Source: Oreohelix idahoensis
Taxonomy: Eukaryota > Mollusca > Gastropoda > Stylommatophora > Oreohelicidae
Length of the DNA: 64,000 nt
Direction: 5' to 3'
Assembly (NCBI GenBank): GCA_024509875.1
Contig: JAMPIV010005812.1
Coordinates: forward strand, 653,066-717,065
Shown: piece by piece, positions 31,502 through 43,106 of the stretch
Layout of the letters: the number at the start of each line of letters is the position of its first letter
How positions within the stretch are numbered: the first letter of the stretch is position 1
Position numbers and translations under genes: made by a program
Notes under the pieces: model-generated
The model's database searches: none
Seen by the model: only the letters and a program-made list of their open reading frames with translations
Told to the model about the DNA's origin: nothing

Positions 31502-33933
31502 GAGTTCACATATGTGTTTGTAAGTTTGTACAAATGTAACCGGAAGGATTACGGCCTTATTTTGTAAAGATAGGTCATGAGTTTAAATTTTACAGGATAA
31601 TTTTAAACATGAGGGGGAGAATTAGATTAATGCTGAACCACAACCAATTCCAAGCTTACCATTGTCTCCATTTGAGAGCAGAACATAAACATTAGTTCTC
31701 ATTGGCAAGTTTGTAGAAAATACCATATGGGACTTGGAGCGGAAAATGAGAGATATAAACTAGAAAAGTCTGAGACACAAATCAGACTACATTTTCAACA
31801 ATGTCAAGTAACAACTTCCCGGAGCCAGAGAAAAAATTCCGACAAAGAATTCCAAAATTAAAAGGGACCAGATCGAAGTATTTGGGCGTCTCTGTAACTT
31901 AAAGAGAACCCGCAGTTTTAAATACAAAGACTGGAGACTTAAGGAATTAGAAGCACAAGTCATAAGAGGAATTCTAAAAATACCCAGACCAAGTGCTCGA
32001 AGCATCATCAGCGTTGCTGTGTCCATTCTACTGTGCCAGGAGATTGTATACCCTATTTGGGGTAAATTTTTAACATATATTTTACAAAGTGAATGTGACA
32101 TTGTACTTGCTAAGTGGTTATACAAGTCACACGAGGCTGGTGTTAAGTCCTGTTTTCGACTGGGAGTTAAGTGTTTGGGATTCTTACGTACGGGTCTGAT
32201 TTTTTATAGACACGCTAGTAAGCACGTTTAAAGTTATGAGATGATTTTTTACTTGGGTGCTTTGTACGCTATATTTTTTTAACATAGCTCAACTGAGAAT
32301 GTGTTAGCTTTTTAAAGATAAAGAAAGTGTTCAAATGTTCTGAGTAGTTGGGGGAGAGATACCGGTGAGCTGAGCTCACATATCAAGCTGTTAGTTCGCG
32401 CTTGAGCGAAGATTTACTGGGTTGTACTGAGAAACTATACTCTCGGTCAGTAGGTATCGGGCAGAGCTTCGAGACGGTTTATAGTCTCGCTAGTGTGTCC
32501 AGAGTGTCTTTTTGAAGGGAACAGATTCATTATGGATTATTAGCACATGTTTGACATTGTAACTTTTTTTCAACGATCATATTCCTGTGGAGGATATTTG
32601 CTAATGCAATGTATAGTGAGTTGCTGTGTATGCAACCAATTTCATTCTGGATTATTACCACATGTTTGCCATTGTAACTTTTGCAACGATTGACTGTTCC
32701 TTGATTCGCTATTCATGCGATCTGATTCATTTTATAACCTGTGACAATGTACTATCCGTGATGGCAATGTTGCTGTGATCAATAAATGGTGTATGCGTTG
32801 GAAAAACCTTATTCATCTTACCCGTTGGTGGATTTCCTGACCTTACGTTACTGTTGTGTGGGTGATAACAGAATATAAACCAACCTAAAGAACTCATGAC
32901 ATTCGCTCATACATATTATACAACTGTCAGCCACTACAGCAAGCCCGACCTTGCTGACGTGAACATTGTCAGCTGTGCCAGACAGTAGCACTATCTTCCA
33001 TACAACCCCCACACATACACATACAGAAGTGACAGCCAAAAGAACATACAGCAACAGCTGGCAACATCAACATATAAAAATAGTGTATTCATAGACTACT
33101 ACAGCAAGCGCTGGTGATTGCCTCTTGCTAGTCGTACAGAAAACCGATAGCAGAAGTAACCCCAGACTCCGAATGGAGCAGTGAGTAATGATTATATCAC
33201 ATATGCATAGTGTGTATAGTATCATTTTGTGAGAAATATGTAACTTGATAATGTTAATTCAGGCACAAGCCATTGCACTCGCGCTGTCCAGACACATTTT
33301 CCCCATTAAAGTAACCAGAAGACTAGCGGTGATTTCTAATTATATTCACCGAGTTACGCAGTGTATACTGAAAGAATCTAATTATTCAGAAAGGCTAACA
33401 TTGATGGGTGGACAGCGAGATAATGCACATGTTAATCTTCAGACCACAATGTGCTTAGCAGAGGCATTTGTTCTTTTATTGTTTCTATAACGTTCGTGGT
33501 ACGAGACTACATTACTGTTCGTGGTACGAGACCAGTTTGAGGTAAGAGTCTTCGCCAATATCTTGTGATTCAAGAGCTGCGTTCGACACTAACCTCCTAC
33601 ATTGGACGAGTGGTGAAGAAGCCTACCTAGGCAATAGGAGTGAAGTTCCTCTAGAAACCTCTAGAGAAGTGCCCTTATCACAAAAGACTTGACAAAACAA
33701 CAGCTGCAGTACTCAACAAGAGTTAAGTGCTTATTAAAAGGCGAAAGTAACGGACAGTAACATTCCCCTATCAAGTCTCTATGAAGACAAAATCTTTACT
33801 AAATTTCACCCATCTTTTCATATTTATTTTGAACTGTTTAAGAATAATTGATTATTAAATTTGTTATGTTATTTTACAAATTCATAGTTGACTCAGTTAC
33901 TATAGATATGAGAGCAAGCGTATGATCCAGAAT

Positions 33934-33980
<47 letters not shown>

Positions 33981-34002
33981 TTATATATATATATATATAT
34001 AA

Positions 34003-34050
<48 letters not shown>

Positions 34051-34794
34051 TTATATATATATATATATATACATACACCTATATTTACAGCTATAGAGCC
34101 AAGTAAATAATAAGAGGAATTTCGCTTTATTAAATCAGCTGGGACCTTGAACGAGCTAACATTAAGTATTGCATAACCATCTTCATAAAAGGCGACGGGT
34201 CAGATACTAAAGTTAACATTGCTCCGCCTCATGCAGCATTGTTCTTGACATCTGAAATATCTTATGAAAACACCCTTGAGGTAGAAGCATCATTATCCTT
34301 CTATCTACACATCTGCCGAGAGTAATCTTGTGCGAAGGTAGAGACCTTTGAAGACCCACATTAGTTACTCTTGAGTTTTGGCCACTGGTGGACCACTACT
34401 ACAGAGCAAAGGAGAAGCAACCCGTGACACACACACTGAGGAAACTCGTTGATAAAATTTACCAGGCAGTCTTTTTGCATTAATCCCTAGGGCAAGAGAG
34501 GTAGAGATAAGCAGAAAAATACATGGAGTAGAGAACTGGAGACAGAAATGAAAATGATGAGGAAGAAATGAAAAGACCTCTAGCAGACGGCACGCGACAG
34601 GAGTACCTGGCACGCGCTTGTTGAAGGTCTAATCTCCTTGAGGATTTGAACTGTTATGAAGATGAAGACCGTGCACAGAAAATGTTAGACGGATGCAGGA
34701 ATGTGGAATCTTAGCCTGGCAACTGCTTCAAAAACCAACTTTGACATACCAATCAGATAGAAAAAAAACTAGGCAGCAAGAATCGTTACAGGAG
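31502..34794. other. Intergenic, AT-rich
   Basis: No gene is supported. A minus-strand frame of 112 residues (31787-32125) and a few others are open but resemble no family known to me. About 32528-32578 and 32640-32690 form a direct repeat (TTCATT.TGGATTATTA.CACATGTTTG). An AT microsatellite lies at 33935-34072. Confidence 0.55.
33935..34072. repeat. (AT)n microsatellite with ATTT interruptions
   Basis: About 138 bases of AT dinucleotides broken by regularly spaced TTTATATATTTATAT blocks, which makes the tract partly palindromic. Confidence 0.95.
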
Positions 34795-34803
34795 GATTTA
34801 GTC

Positions 34804-35071
34804 TTTCTCTAACCAGCGGCACTCGAGCTTTCCAGCTCTTTTGACCCAATGACATGTCATTGCGAGGCTGGGGGGTCAGTGGACTTTCCTTCCAACCCGG
34901 TCAGGAGCTTCGCTCCTTCCCATCCACACGGGATTTATGTGCAGAAGCCGTTCAGGTTATTCAGTCAAATTTCCGGTCGTAAACATTCCTTCAAACGCTG
35001 ACGCCCGGGTTTGAACCATGAAAACCTGGTCGCCAGTACAACGCCGTAGCCATTACAACAGCGCGGCTCCC
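34804..35071 (-). repeat. tRNA-derived SINE with target duplication
   Basis: The 9-bp duplicate GATTTAGTC lies at 34795-34803 and 35072-35080. On the minus strand the head reads GAGCCGCGCTGTTGTAATGG, with an A-box-like TGTAATGGCTA, and later GGTTCAAACCC as B box. A 190-base body with GACCGGGTTGGAAGGAAAG and TGACCCCCAGCC follows. It is 268 bp in total, typical of SINEs, and must depend on a LINE for movement. Confidence 0.8.
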
Positions 35072-35080
35072 GATTTAGTC

Positions 35081-36949
35081 ATGAACCTGAGTAAATGTCA
35101 TGAAAACACTGCACCTTTGAAAAGTGTAGAGTATCAGTAGTAAAATCCTGGCTTTTTCCCCCCTGTTCCTGTATTTTTTTTTTTTAAACATCTTTATTCA
35201 CATTCCGTGGAAATTTACAATAACATATGCATTGAAACATTAACAATAATAGCATGCATATAAGTATAAAAATGAAAATACAGTGAGCAGCTGTATCCAA
35301 CAACAACAAAAAAACCTTCACTCCTTGCTGTAGCGAAATCTGTGAGATAATCGCTAAATTCAGTAAGATTTTACTCCTATGATAATAAATAACCCCGCCC
35401 GTGTGTGGTTGCCTATCGTCGTCTCTACGCCAGTAGAGCGCTGAATTTTGTGCAGTGGTAATGCTTAGAAAATGATCTCGCCGTCAAATCTTACACGCTT
35501 TCCTAGTTCGTCCTTGAGAATTAAAAATAACATTTTGCAGGGTCAAGGAGATTTGTTCCAAGACCGAGAGAGAGAAGAAGGGAGGTGGATGAAGGAGCGA
35601 CAGAAGAAATGCTACCATTGTCACGCGTTTGGGTTTTGAAACGCCAACTTGTAATGAGAGCGCGACAGTATTGCCTTTAGCAGATTTGAAAAACAAGACG
35701 CAAAGCCATGCATGCATCGTACTATATTCTCGCAGTTGAAATGTATATACACACACAGTCAGCTCTCATTTCCTGTCTAGTAGTGTATTTCTGACGTAAC
35801 CTAAACAAGTTGTTTTATTTTGAATAAAAATGATAGAGAAGGGGGGAAAGATGGCCGACTTATGGAAAATTATATAATTGACGACTAACAGTGACGAATA
35901 TGAAAATCCAAACGACAATGAATATAGCCATACAAATCATATATATGGATAGCTTAGAGTCTCCTGAGCTATAATATGTTTTAATATACATAGCCCAATT
36001 ATTAACCAAGATATTGAAATAATACTATATATCTTCGAACGGTAAGACTGTTGTTTTTGCTCATTCTATTTATAACATTATTTGGGGACGCAAGTTTAAA
36101 AAAGAGGCATTAGAGTGATTCATATCCGATTGGTTAGTATATGAGTATAGGAAGGAGGGTATTGGTTGGCCCAAAAGCTAAATATATTTTTGCAGACTCA
36201 CTCCTAGTATGTTTGGAGTTTTTTTTCTTTCAAATTTGAATTGAATAGCTAGACCCTCGCTGTGATTGGGCCAGTCTAGTGATATTGGCAAAAAGCTTCC
36301 AAGGCTTGTCGCCATTTGATACATAAGTGTTAGTAGGCAAGCTGCGTTGAGAACAGCAATGCTAAGAGTGAAATAAAATAAAAAACCTTGGCAGTCTGGA
36401 CGAGGGCAAAGCTGAACTTTTATATAAATGCTAATGCTAGTCAACGTATGTTTGTGACATTTCCATTGAATTGTGGTAAGAACGAAATTTATTAACCTTG
36501 TTATTACAAAAATTTGGTGTATAAGATACTGCTTTATTTGGGAATGTTTTGCGACTAAGTACATAGATCCCCTAGCAGACTTATGCAGGGCCTATGGGGT
36601 TGCTCACACGCAGTAAAACTTACATGAGTTATATAACTTAAAATGATTTCCACAGTAACAGTGGGAAGGCTAACCCACATTATCCTATGGGAGAGGATCA
36701 TTGTTGAAGTGTCAGAGGCATTGTAGCCATTAGGAAGAAGAATAGGAGCACTGGTATGAGTTGTTATCTCAGATGGAAATGGGTTGGTCAGAGGGATCTG
36801 ACCCTTTTCTTTTATTGAATTATACCATGTATTACTTGTGGAATGATATTTTAGATGTGTTATAAAGAATCATAACCTTGTTTCAGGGTTTTTGTTCTGG
36901 TACTAAGCTAGTGCCAGAACCCTGGTGTATTTTATCTTTGTGAGAAAAA
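35081..36949. other. Intergenic, with a retroposed repeat near its start
   Basis: Apart from the repeat at 35168-35320 nothing is supported. The open frames here are short and unlike any known family. Confidence 0.5.
35168..35320 (-). repeat. Retroposed repeat with AATAAA and poly(A), copy 1
   Basis: On the minus strand it ends CCACGGAATGTGAATAAAG, then ATGTTT and a run of 13 A. A polyadenylation signal followed by a tail marks a copied mRNA or LINE/SINE end. The same sequence recurs at 38100-38270. Confidence 0.7.
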
Positions 36950-37050
36950 TTGAAATTTTTGCTGGTACACGCTGTCTACCACACTACACCAGGGACTGTG
37001 TCAGATTGGTCATTCGGTTGAAATTTTTGCTGGTACACGCTGTCTACCAC
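36950..37050. repeat. 68-bp tandem repeat
   Basis: An exact 33-base stretch (TTGAAATTTTTGCTGGTACA and following) occurs at 36950-36982 and 37018-37050. The space between is not conserved. Confidence 0.9.
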
Positions 37051-38851
37051 GAATCAACCTATGAAATATAGGAGATTGTCAGCATCGTAACTACTACCAA
37101 CGGAAGATAAGTGCCATTGTGTCGGCACTAAGAGTTCATCCACTTATATTAAAACTTAATAAATAATTTACTGTTGAATAAACATTCCACAAGAGATAGA
37201 GAAAAGAGAGGGTGTGATGAAAATACCCCAACCCACCATTAATTACCAGTGTTAACTTAGTCTATAGTAATACCTAAATATAATTAGATTGTAATATTGC
37301 TTTATATGGACAGAAGATCCATTGTGGTATTTAATTTATGTAAATAAAACCATAATTTTCATGTTGTTGTTGGTCCTGTCTCAGAAAATTCTGAATCAGG
37401 GCAAATAAAATTGTAATATAGACTATTACATACTATTCAGCCACAGACTTCTATAAGATATATCATAGAGTGTTAGTCTGTATGTGGTTGTTGTATTGAC
37501 CCAGTCCTATTTATGTGATATAATTAAAGTGTATTTGTAATGATTTGTCTTACACTGCATTATATCTTCATTACCCTAGACACTTAGACGTAGTCACATA
37601 ACTAATAAATAAAAATCTAGAGCCAAGTGAGATCATAGGGTGGTAGCAGCTAGGTTCCCTAAAAATACTTAACCATCAACTACTAAACTCAGGGGCCTAC
37701 ACAGCTGACCTCACTTGGTAGACAAATAATATTAAATAATAACATCTATAACACCAAAACCACCACACTTGCACACACTCATTTACACACTCTTTCTTGT
37801 ACTCTAAATATACATTGCACATTTTTTTTGTTGTAATCATAGTATTCATTTACTATGTAGATATATTTGTGACGGAATGTCTGTCTCTGTCCTTTTGTGT
37901 GATCTCTCACACCTCCAGCCCTACGGCAGTATCATTTTTTTTCTTCATTTTTCTCTCCGATCGGTTTTATTTGGCATTTCATTTTTCCCCTTCATAGATT
38001 TTACTCTTTATGCTGGACATAGCATGGGGAAAGTCTCAGACGGTCAGCGACAACATTTTATCGCATAATCTGTCAGGCCATCTTTTCAAGCGACGGTTTT
38101 TATTTTTTATTTTAACATCTTTATTCACATTCCGTGGAAATTTACAAAGCCATTTGCGTTGAAACATTGACAATAGTATGAATATAAGTATAAACATGAA
38201 AATGCAATGAGCAGCTGTTTTTAAATAAAAAACAAAGAAAAAAAAACTTTCATTCCTTGCTTACAGTCAATTACACACTCTTGTACTCTAAAAGTTACAC
38301 ATTGCAAATTTTGTAATTGTGGTGTTAAAAAATCCCTATTTTCAACCGCTTTTTGCCGACTTTCCATGCTGGCCGACGTCGTCATAGTCCCAGTCCCCAT
38401 AATTACAGGTTCTGGACACATTTGGTTGGTCGTAAAACTTCAACGTGTCACAGCGCTCCATAGATACACCGTCAACAAAAATGTCCCGTGTTCCGATTTT
38501 CCCTGCCACGATTAAACGACCACAGTTTGAATGCTTGGCGGTCGCTCTGTCTCAAGCCCTTAATCACGGGTGCCGGACATCGCTGTCGTAAATCTTCAGC
38601 GTGTTACAGTACCCTATAGATGTAGAAACTGGGGCGAACGGATAACATTAACGTTTCCCAAAAACATTTTTTTTTCTCTTTGTGGACACCCACGCATTCT
38701 GACCTGTGCAAAATTATCCTATAAAAAGCTAACTTCTGCATCATCCGTTTTAAAATAATAACAAAATAAATAAACTACTCATGTATATATGCATTCAAAT
38801 TCAAAATTAATAACACTGATAATAGATACATAGACAATAAAACAAAAATAA
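37051..38851. other. Intergenic, with dispersed repeats
   Basis: No gene. 37780-37830 and 38265-38310 share ACACACTCTT..TTGTACTCTAAA and ACATTGCA-type sequence, so a short repeat is present twice. The second copy of the poly(A)-ended repeat is also here. Confidence 0.5.
38100..38270 (-). repeat. Retroposed repeat with AATAAA and A-rich tail, copy 2
   Basis: Matches 35168-35320 over CCACGGAATGTGAATAAAG and the flanking 100 bases. Its tail is A-rich but broken by T, and there are several substitutions, so this copy is older or has a different source. Confidence 0.7.
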
Positions 38852-38975
38852 CACTGACAAACAACATTTTTCTTTCTTATATAAAAATGAGTGTTCTTAG
38901 GTCAGTTTCTTGCGCTGATTTCAAATTTGAAATCCGTTTATCTCTATCACATCGGGTTCTTAAGATATTTGCGAT
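38852..38975 (+). repeat. Left terminal inverted repeat of the CACTG transposon
   Basis: About 124 bases. The inner part GCGCTGATTTCAAATTTG and ATCTCTATCACATCGGG match the right end in inverted order with scattered changes. Confidence 0.75.
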
Positions 38976-39148
38976 TAAATATATTTTTGGGAAACCGTTA
39001 TTTGCTCCGTTTCATTTGTTCTCTATAACTTATTAAAAATTAATAAAATGCAAAATAATTCTACTTTTTATACTGCTAAAAGATGCATGACATATGTTAC
39101 ACTATTTTTCAAATAGTTACTGTATTTTGAAATAAGTCTGAGCGAAAT

Positions 39149-40837
39149 ATGGCTTCTAGAAGTTGTAGAAATTCGGCTGATCTGTTCTGTTACGTGTGCG
39201 GATATTTTACCGATCGTGTTCACCAGAAAAACTTTACACCGTTACTAAAGCATATGAACTTTTTTTTCGATTCGAAAGTTGATGATGCAAATAAATCTTG
39301 GAAGCCAAATGCAGTTTGTTCGACTTGTGCAAATACATTGGCAGGTTGGTTACGAAAATCGCCGAAGCATAAGTCGATGCCTTTTGGAGTGCCAGTAATA
39401 TGGCGTGAACCGACAAATCACGCTACTGATTGTTACTTCTGCTTGACAAATATTCATGGTTTCACTTTTAAAACTAGAAAGTCTGTGGTTTATCCAAATA
39501 TTGAATCGGTTTCGAAACCAGTGCCTCGTGATCCAATCACGTGACCGATCCCAGTTCCACCAGAACAATATCCGTTGGACGTGAATGAACCATCAGAAAG
39601 TGATAGTTTACTTGCTTTAGAAACTAATTCTGACTCGGATTATATACCGGTGAATGATGGTGTTCACTTAATTAACCATTCAGAACTTTCAGATCTAATA
39701 CGTGATCTCGCTCTTGCCAAAGGACAAGCGGAATTACTCGGTTCGTGACTCAAAGAATGGAATCTTTTAGCGCCCAATACTCCGATATCTAAATTTCGTC
39801 ATAGACACGGTGAACTTGTTCAATACTTTGAGATGGATGATGACATTTGCTATTGCAAAGATGTAAACGGTCTAATGGTGCACCTCGGTCATGAGCACAT
39901 AGTCAACGAATGGCGACTTTTCATCGACTCTTCCAAGACTAGTCTAAAAGCCGTGTTATTGCATTTCGGAAATTTATTTTCATCAATTGCAGTCGCCTAC
40001 TCTGTTCATATGAAAGAAACTTATGACAATATGGCTATACTTTTGGCAAAAATAAAGTACAATGACTACCAATGGCGGATTTGTGGAGACCTAAAGGTCA
40101 TTGCAATTCCCACGGGCATGCAGACTGGGTATACTAAATTTTGTTGCTTCCTATGTGAATGGGACAGCCGCAACAGACAGGAACATTATGCAAGAAAGGT
40201 GTGGCCTATCAGGGATCGTATGCAGCTCGGGCATAAAAATGTAATACACGAGCCATTAGTTAACAAAGACAGCATCATTTTACCACCATTACACATAAAG
40301 TTGGGGCTCATGAAGAATTTCGTAAAAGCGTTAGATAAAACGAGCAAAGCTTTCACTTATCTTCGAGAAAAGTTTCCGCAAGTTAGCGATGCAAAGATAA
40401 AGGAAGGTATCTTTGTAGGACCTCAGATTAGGAAAGTTATTGCAGACAAACAATTCGAGAACTTGTTACATGGTAGTGAACTTCGCGCATGGATGGCATT
40501 CAAATCGATCGTCGATAACTTTCTGGGAAATCACAAATCTGTCGACTATGTGCATATTGTTAAGCAGTGCATAGATGCATACAGAATTACGGGCTGTAAC
40601 ATGTCCCTCAAAATCCATTTGCTCGATTCGCATCTTGACTTTTTCCCTGACAACCTTGGCGAAGTCAGCGATGAACATGGAGAACGATTCCATCAAGATA
40701 TCGCCGTAATGGAGTCACGTTATCATGGACGGTGGAGTGTGACTATGCTTGCCGATTATTGTTGGATGCTTCATCGCGATGTACCACATGCAATTCACAG
40801 ACGAAAGTCGACTGCAAAGAAATTCAAGCCTACATAA
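39149..40837 (+). pseudogene. Transposase-like gene of the CACTG transposon, two TGA stops
   Basis: One frame runs 562 codons with only two stops, TGA at 39542-39544 and at 39746-39748. The N-terminus has paired Cys motifs (CYVCGYF, CSTCANTL, CYFCLTNIHG), probably zinc-binding. The centre has GDLKVIAIPTGMQTGYTKF, then CCFLCEWDSRNRQEHY and LPPLHIKLGLMKNFVKAL. Near the end, DEHGERFHQDIAVMESRYHG and MLADYCWMLHRD stand out. I recall this protein pattern from many uncharacterised invertebrate proteins. I cannot assign the catalytic residues. The open frame from 39833 (334 aa) is the longest intact piece. Confidence 0.75.
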
Positions 40838-40905
40838 CTGTTATACTTCTTGTACGAAGGATGTTGTAATACTGTATGCGTTGTTAAAAAACTTCAATTG
40901 CGTAT

Positions 40906-41029
40906 TTCTAGAGATCCCGACCTGATAGAGAAAAACGGTTTGCAGATTTAAAAACAGCGCATTAAAATTGACCAGAAAAACATAGAAATGTTAGAGAAAG
41001 AAAAAAATTTTTATTTTTGTTAGCCAGTG
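40906..41029 (-). repeat. Right terminal inverted repeat of the CACTG transposon
   Basis: Ends GTTAGCCAGTG at 41029. It pairs with 38852-38975 over about 120 bases and is followed by TAA. Confidence 0.75.
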
Positions 41030-41229
41030 TAATTTAAAGGCAAGCTTCTCTCTGCAGACATGACACAAGGGAGTATGAAGCATTTTAAACATGCATACAG
41101 TCTCGCACGTGCGTGTACCCAAGACAAAAATATTGGGTGATGTAGTACCTCATCTTTAACGTTGTGTGTGGGGAGGAGGAGGGAGGATGGGGATGTGTGT
41201 TTAAGGGGGTGGGGAAGTTAGGGAAAGAA

Positions 41230-41279
41230 AGAAAGAGGACACATTTGTATATATACATATATACATATGTATATACACC

Positions 41280-41333
<54 letters not shown>

Positions 41334-41351
41334 TACATATGTATATACACC

Positions 41352-41410
<59 letters not shown>

Positions 41411-41450
41411 AGAGCTATCTATATACATATATATATATATATATATATAC
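41230..41450. repeat. (AT)n microsatellite, left of the Tc1 element
   Basis: AT dinucleotides with two blocks of CATATGTATATACACCCAC. It continues in type on the other side of the Tc1 element at 42985, so it was probably one tract before the insertion. Hydrophobic open frames here are artefacts of the repeat. Confidence 0.9.
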
Positions 41451-42981
41451 TGAAGCACATTAAAAACGCACCACTATTATATATACTGATGCCGAGAAGC
41501 TGGAAAAAAAAAAGTGTGGGAATGAATTTTCCCCGTGTTTTCATGAGGTAGAAAGCGAATGGCTGCTGGAATGGAAAGTGCATGATTCAACCCACGGGTT
41601 TGTGTACAGACTACATGAAAACAATGAAAGTTACATGTGCAACACGATTCCCAACAGCTATGACCCTGAAAATGTGTACGCGTTGTGGCAGTATACTCGG
41701 TATATAAAAGGCCGTTGAGACAAAACACCCAGTACATGTGCTTGAAATGCCACGACTATCTGAAAACGACCGCCAACGAGCCATTGGTGTGTTGGAGACC
41801 GGAATGAGCTCGCAGGCCATTGCCAGAAAGATGAATTGCCACCACAGCACTATTGTACGTCTCAATGAACGTTACGGAACCACTGGCAGTGCCCGGGATA
41901 GACTTCGGAGTGGCCAACCACGAGTTACTACCCCTGCGCAAGATCGTCATATTGTGCTGAGTCACCTAAGGAATCGTTCTCTCCCGGCAAGTCAAACAGC
42001 AAGAGCAATAGTGGGTAGACGTGGGAAAGTCTCTCGAATGACAGTCATACGACGACTCAGAGATACAGGCCTTACTGCAAGACGACCTTATGTTGGGCCA
42101 AACTTGACTCACAGACATCGTCAGCAGCGCCTGCAATGGGCAGAGCAACATGTCAGATTGACTAGACTGCAGTGGAATGCTGTCCTATTCACAGACGAGA
42201 GCAGATTCAACATGTCCTTTGCTGATGGACGTATGCGGATTTGGCGACGGTGTGGAAAGCGCTTTGCAGATTGCTGTGTTCGTCAGCACAACCGATTTGG
42301 AGGTGGCAGTATTCACATTTGGGGAGGATTCAGTTTTCACCATCGCTTGCCTCTTCACGTCTTCCGTGGAAATGTTAATGCTGTGACATATCGAGAGGAG
42401 GTTCTGGATGCATTGGTTGCTCCTGCGTTCACAAATTATCCAGACTTGCAGCTTCTCCAGCAGGATAACGCACGTGCGCACACCGCATGCATTACGCAGC
42501 AATATCTACAGCAGCAGTACATTGTGACGATTGATTGGCCTGCCCTATCACCAGACATGTCCCCTATAGAACATCTGTGGGACGAGCTTGGACGCAGAGT
42601 CTACAGGCAAGGTTCTCCAGCTAATCTGCAACAGCTCGAAGCTGCTCTTACACGTGAATGGGACTTGATTCCCCGGAATTTCCTTCAGAGACTTGTGCGT
42701 TCCATGCGGGGCCGCTGCCAAGCTTGTTTGCAAGCAGACGGTGGACATACCAGATACTGAGGATAGTGTGAATGAATTTTTTTATTGGTTGCATTTTTGG
42801 TTTTCTCCCTTGCCTGCACAGAATGCAATAAATTTCATAACAATCAAATGTACAAATTAATGACCAACATGGATTCATAGGAAAACGAATAAAGATTCCA
42901 GATATGTAAACTTGTAAACACTTATATTTACATTTCACACTCTGTTCCTGGATTATACAGGTGGTGCGTTTTTAATGTGCT

Positions 42982-42984
<3 letters not shown>
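41451..42984 (+). mobile_element. Tc1-type transposon with intact transposase
   Basis: Inverted ends GAAGCACATTAAAAACGC plus ACCAC lie at 41452-41474 and, inverted, at 42961-42983; all 23 bases match. TA bases flank it, but the target is an (AT)n tract, so the duplication cannot be proved. Length about 1.53 kb, usual for Tc1. Confidence 0.92.
41738..42760 (+). CDS. Tc1-like DD34E transposase
   Basis: 340 residues, uninterrupted. The N-terminal helix-turn-helix region includes MSSQAIARKMNCHHSTIVRL at 23-42, then a basic GRRGKVSRMTVIRRL stretch at 93-107. Catalytic residues are D153 (FTDESRF), D243 (QQDNARAHTA) and E278 (SPDMSPIEHLW). The second Asp and the Glu are 34 residues apart. A GGFSF segment follows the first Asp as in Tc1 proteins. 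It cuts and pastes the element at TA sites in the nucleus. The first ATG (41738) precedes an alternative at 41747. Length and triad are normal, so the copy may be active. Confidence 0.93.
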   Translation: MLEMPRLSENDRQRAIGVLETGMSSQAIARKMNCHHSTIVRLNERYGTTGSARDRLRSGQPRVTTPAQDRHIVLSHLRNRSLPASQTARAIVGRRGKVSRMTVIRRLRDTGLTARRPYVGPNLTHRHRQQRLQWAEQHVRLTRLQWNAVLFTDESRFNMSFADGRMRIWRRCGKRFADCCVRQHNRFGGGSIHIWGGFSFHHRLPLHVFRGNVNAVTYREEVLDALVAPAFTNYPDLQLLQQDNARAHTACITQQYLQQQYIVTIDWPALSPDMSPIEHLWDELGRRVYRQGSPANLQQLEAALTREWDLIPRNFLQRLVRSMRGRCQACLQADGGHTRY

Positions 42985-43067
<83 letters not shown>

Positions 43068-43069
43068 TA

Positions 43070-43103
<34 letters not shown>
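42985..43103. repeat. (AT)n microsatellite, right of the Tc1 element
   Basis: About 105 bases of AT with one ATTATATTAG break, running directly into the GATGATGAT-like tail of the minus-strand LINE that follows. Confidence 0.9.

Positions 43104-43106
<3 letters not shown>

Larger units (their letters stand above)
38852..41029 (+). mobile_element. CACTG-ended DNA transposon, probable CMC group
   Basis: The ends are long imperfect inverted repeats of about 120 bp. Left starts CACTGACAAACAACATTTTT, right (inverted) starts CACTGGCTAACAAAAAT, and both later share TGCGCTG, CCGTTT and TCTCTATCA in order. A 3-bp TAA lies on both sides (38849-38851 and 41030-41032). CACTR ends with a short duplication are typical of the CACTA/Mirage/Chapaev group. 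It is 2178 bp with a single gene inside. The group assignment rests on the ends, not on an identified catalytic triad. Confidence 0.75.

Noticed and set aside
31787..32125. 112-aa minus-strand frame as a possible host gene
   Set aside because: No known motif, no start context and no support on either side; the opposite strand looks equally likely by chance.
41085..41551. Several long Tyr/Ile-rich frames
   Set aside because: They are translations of the (AT)n microsatellite.
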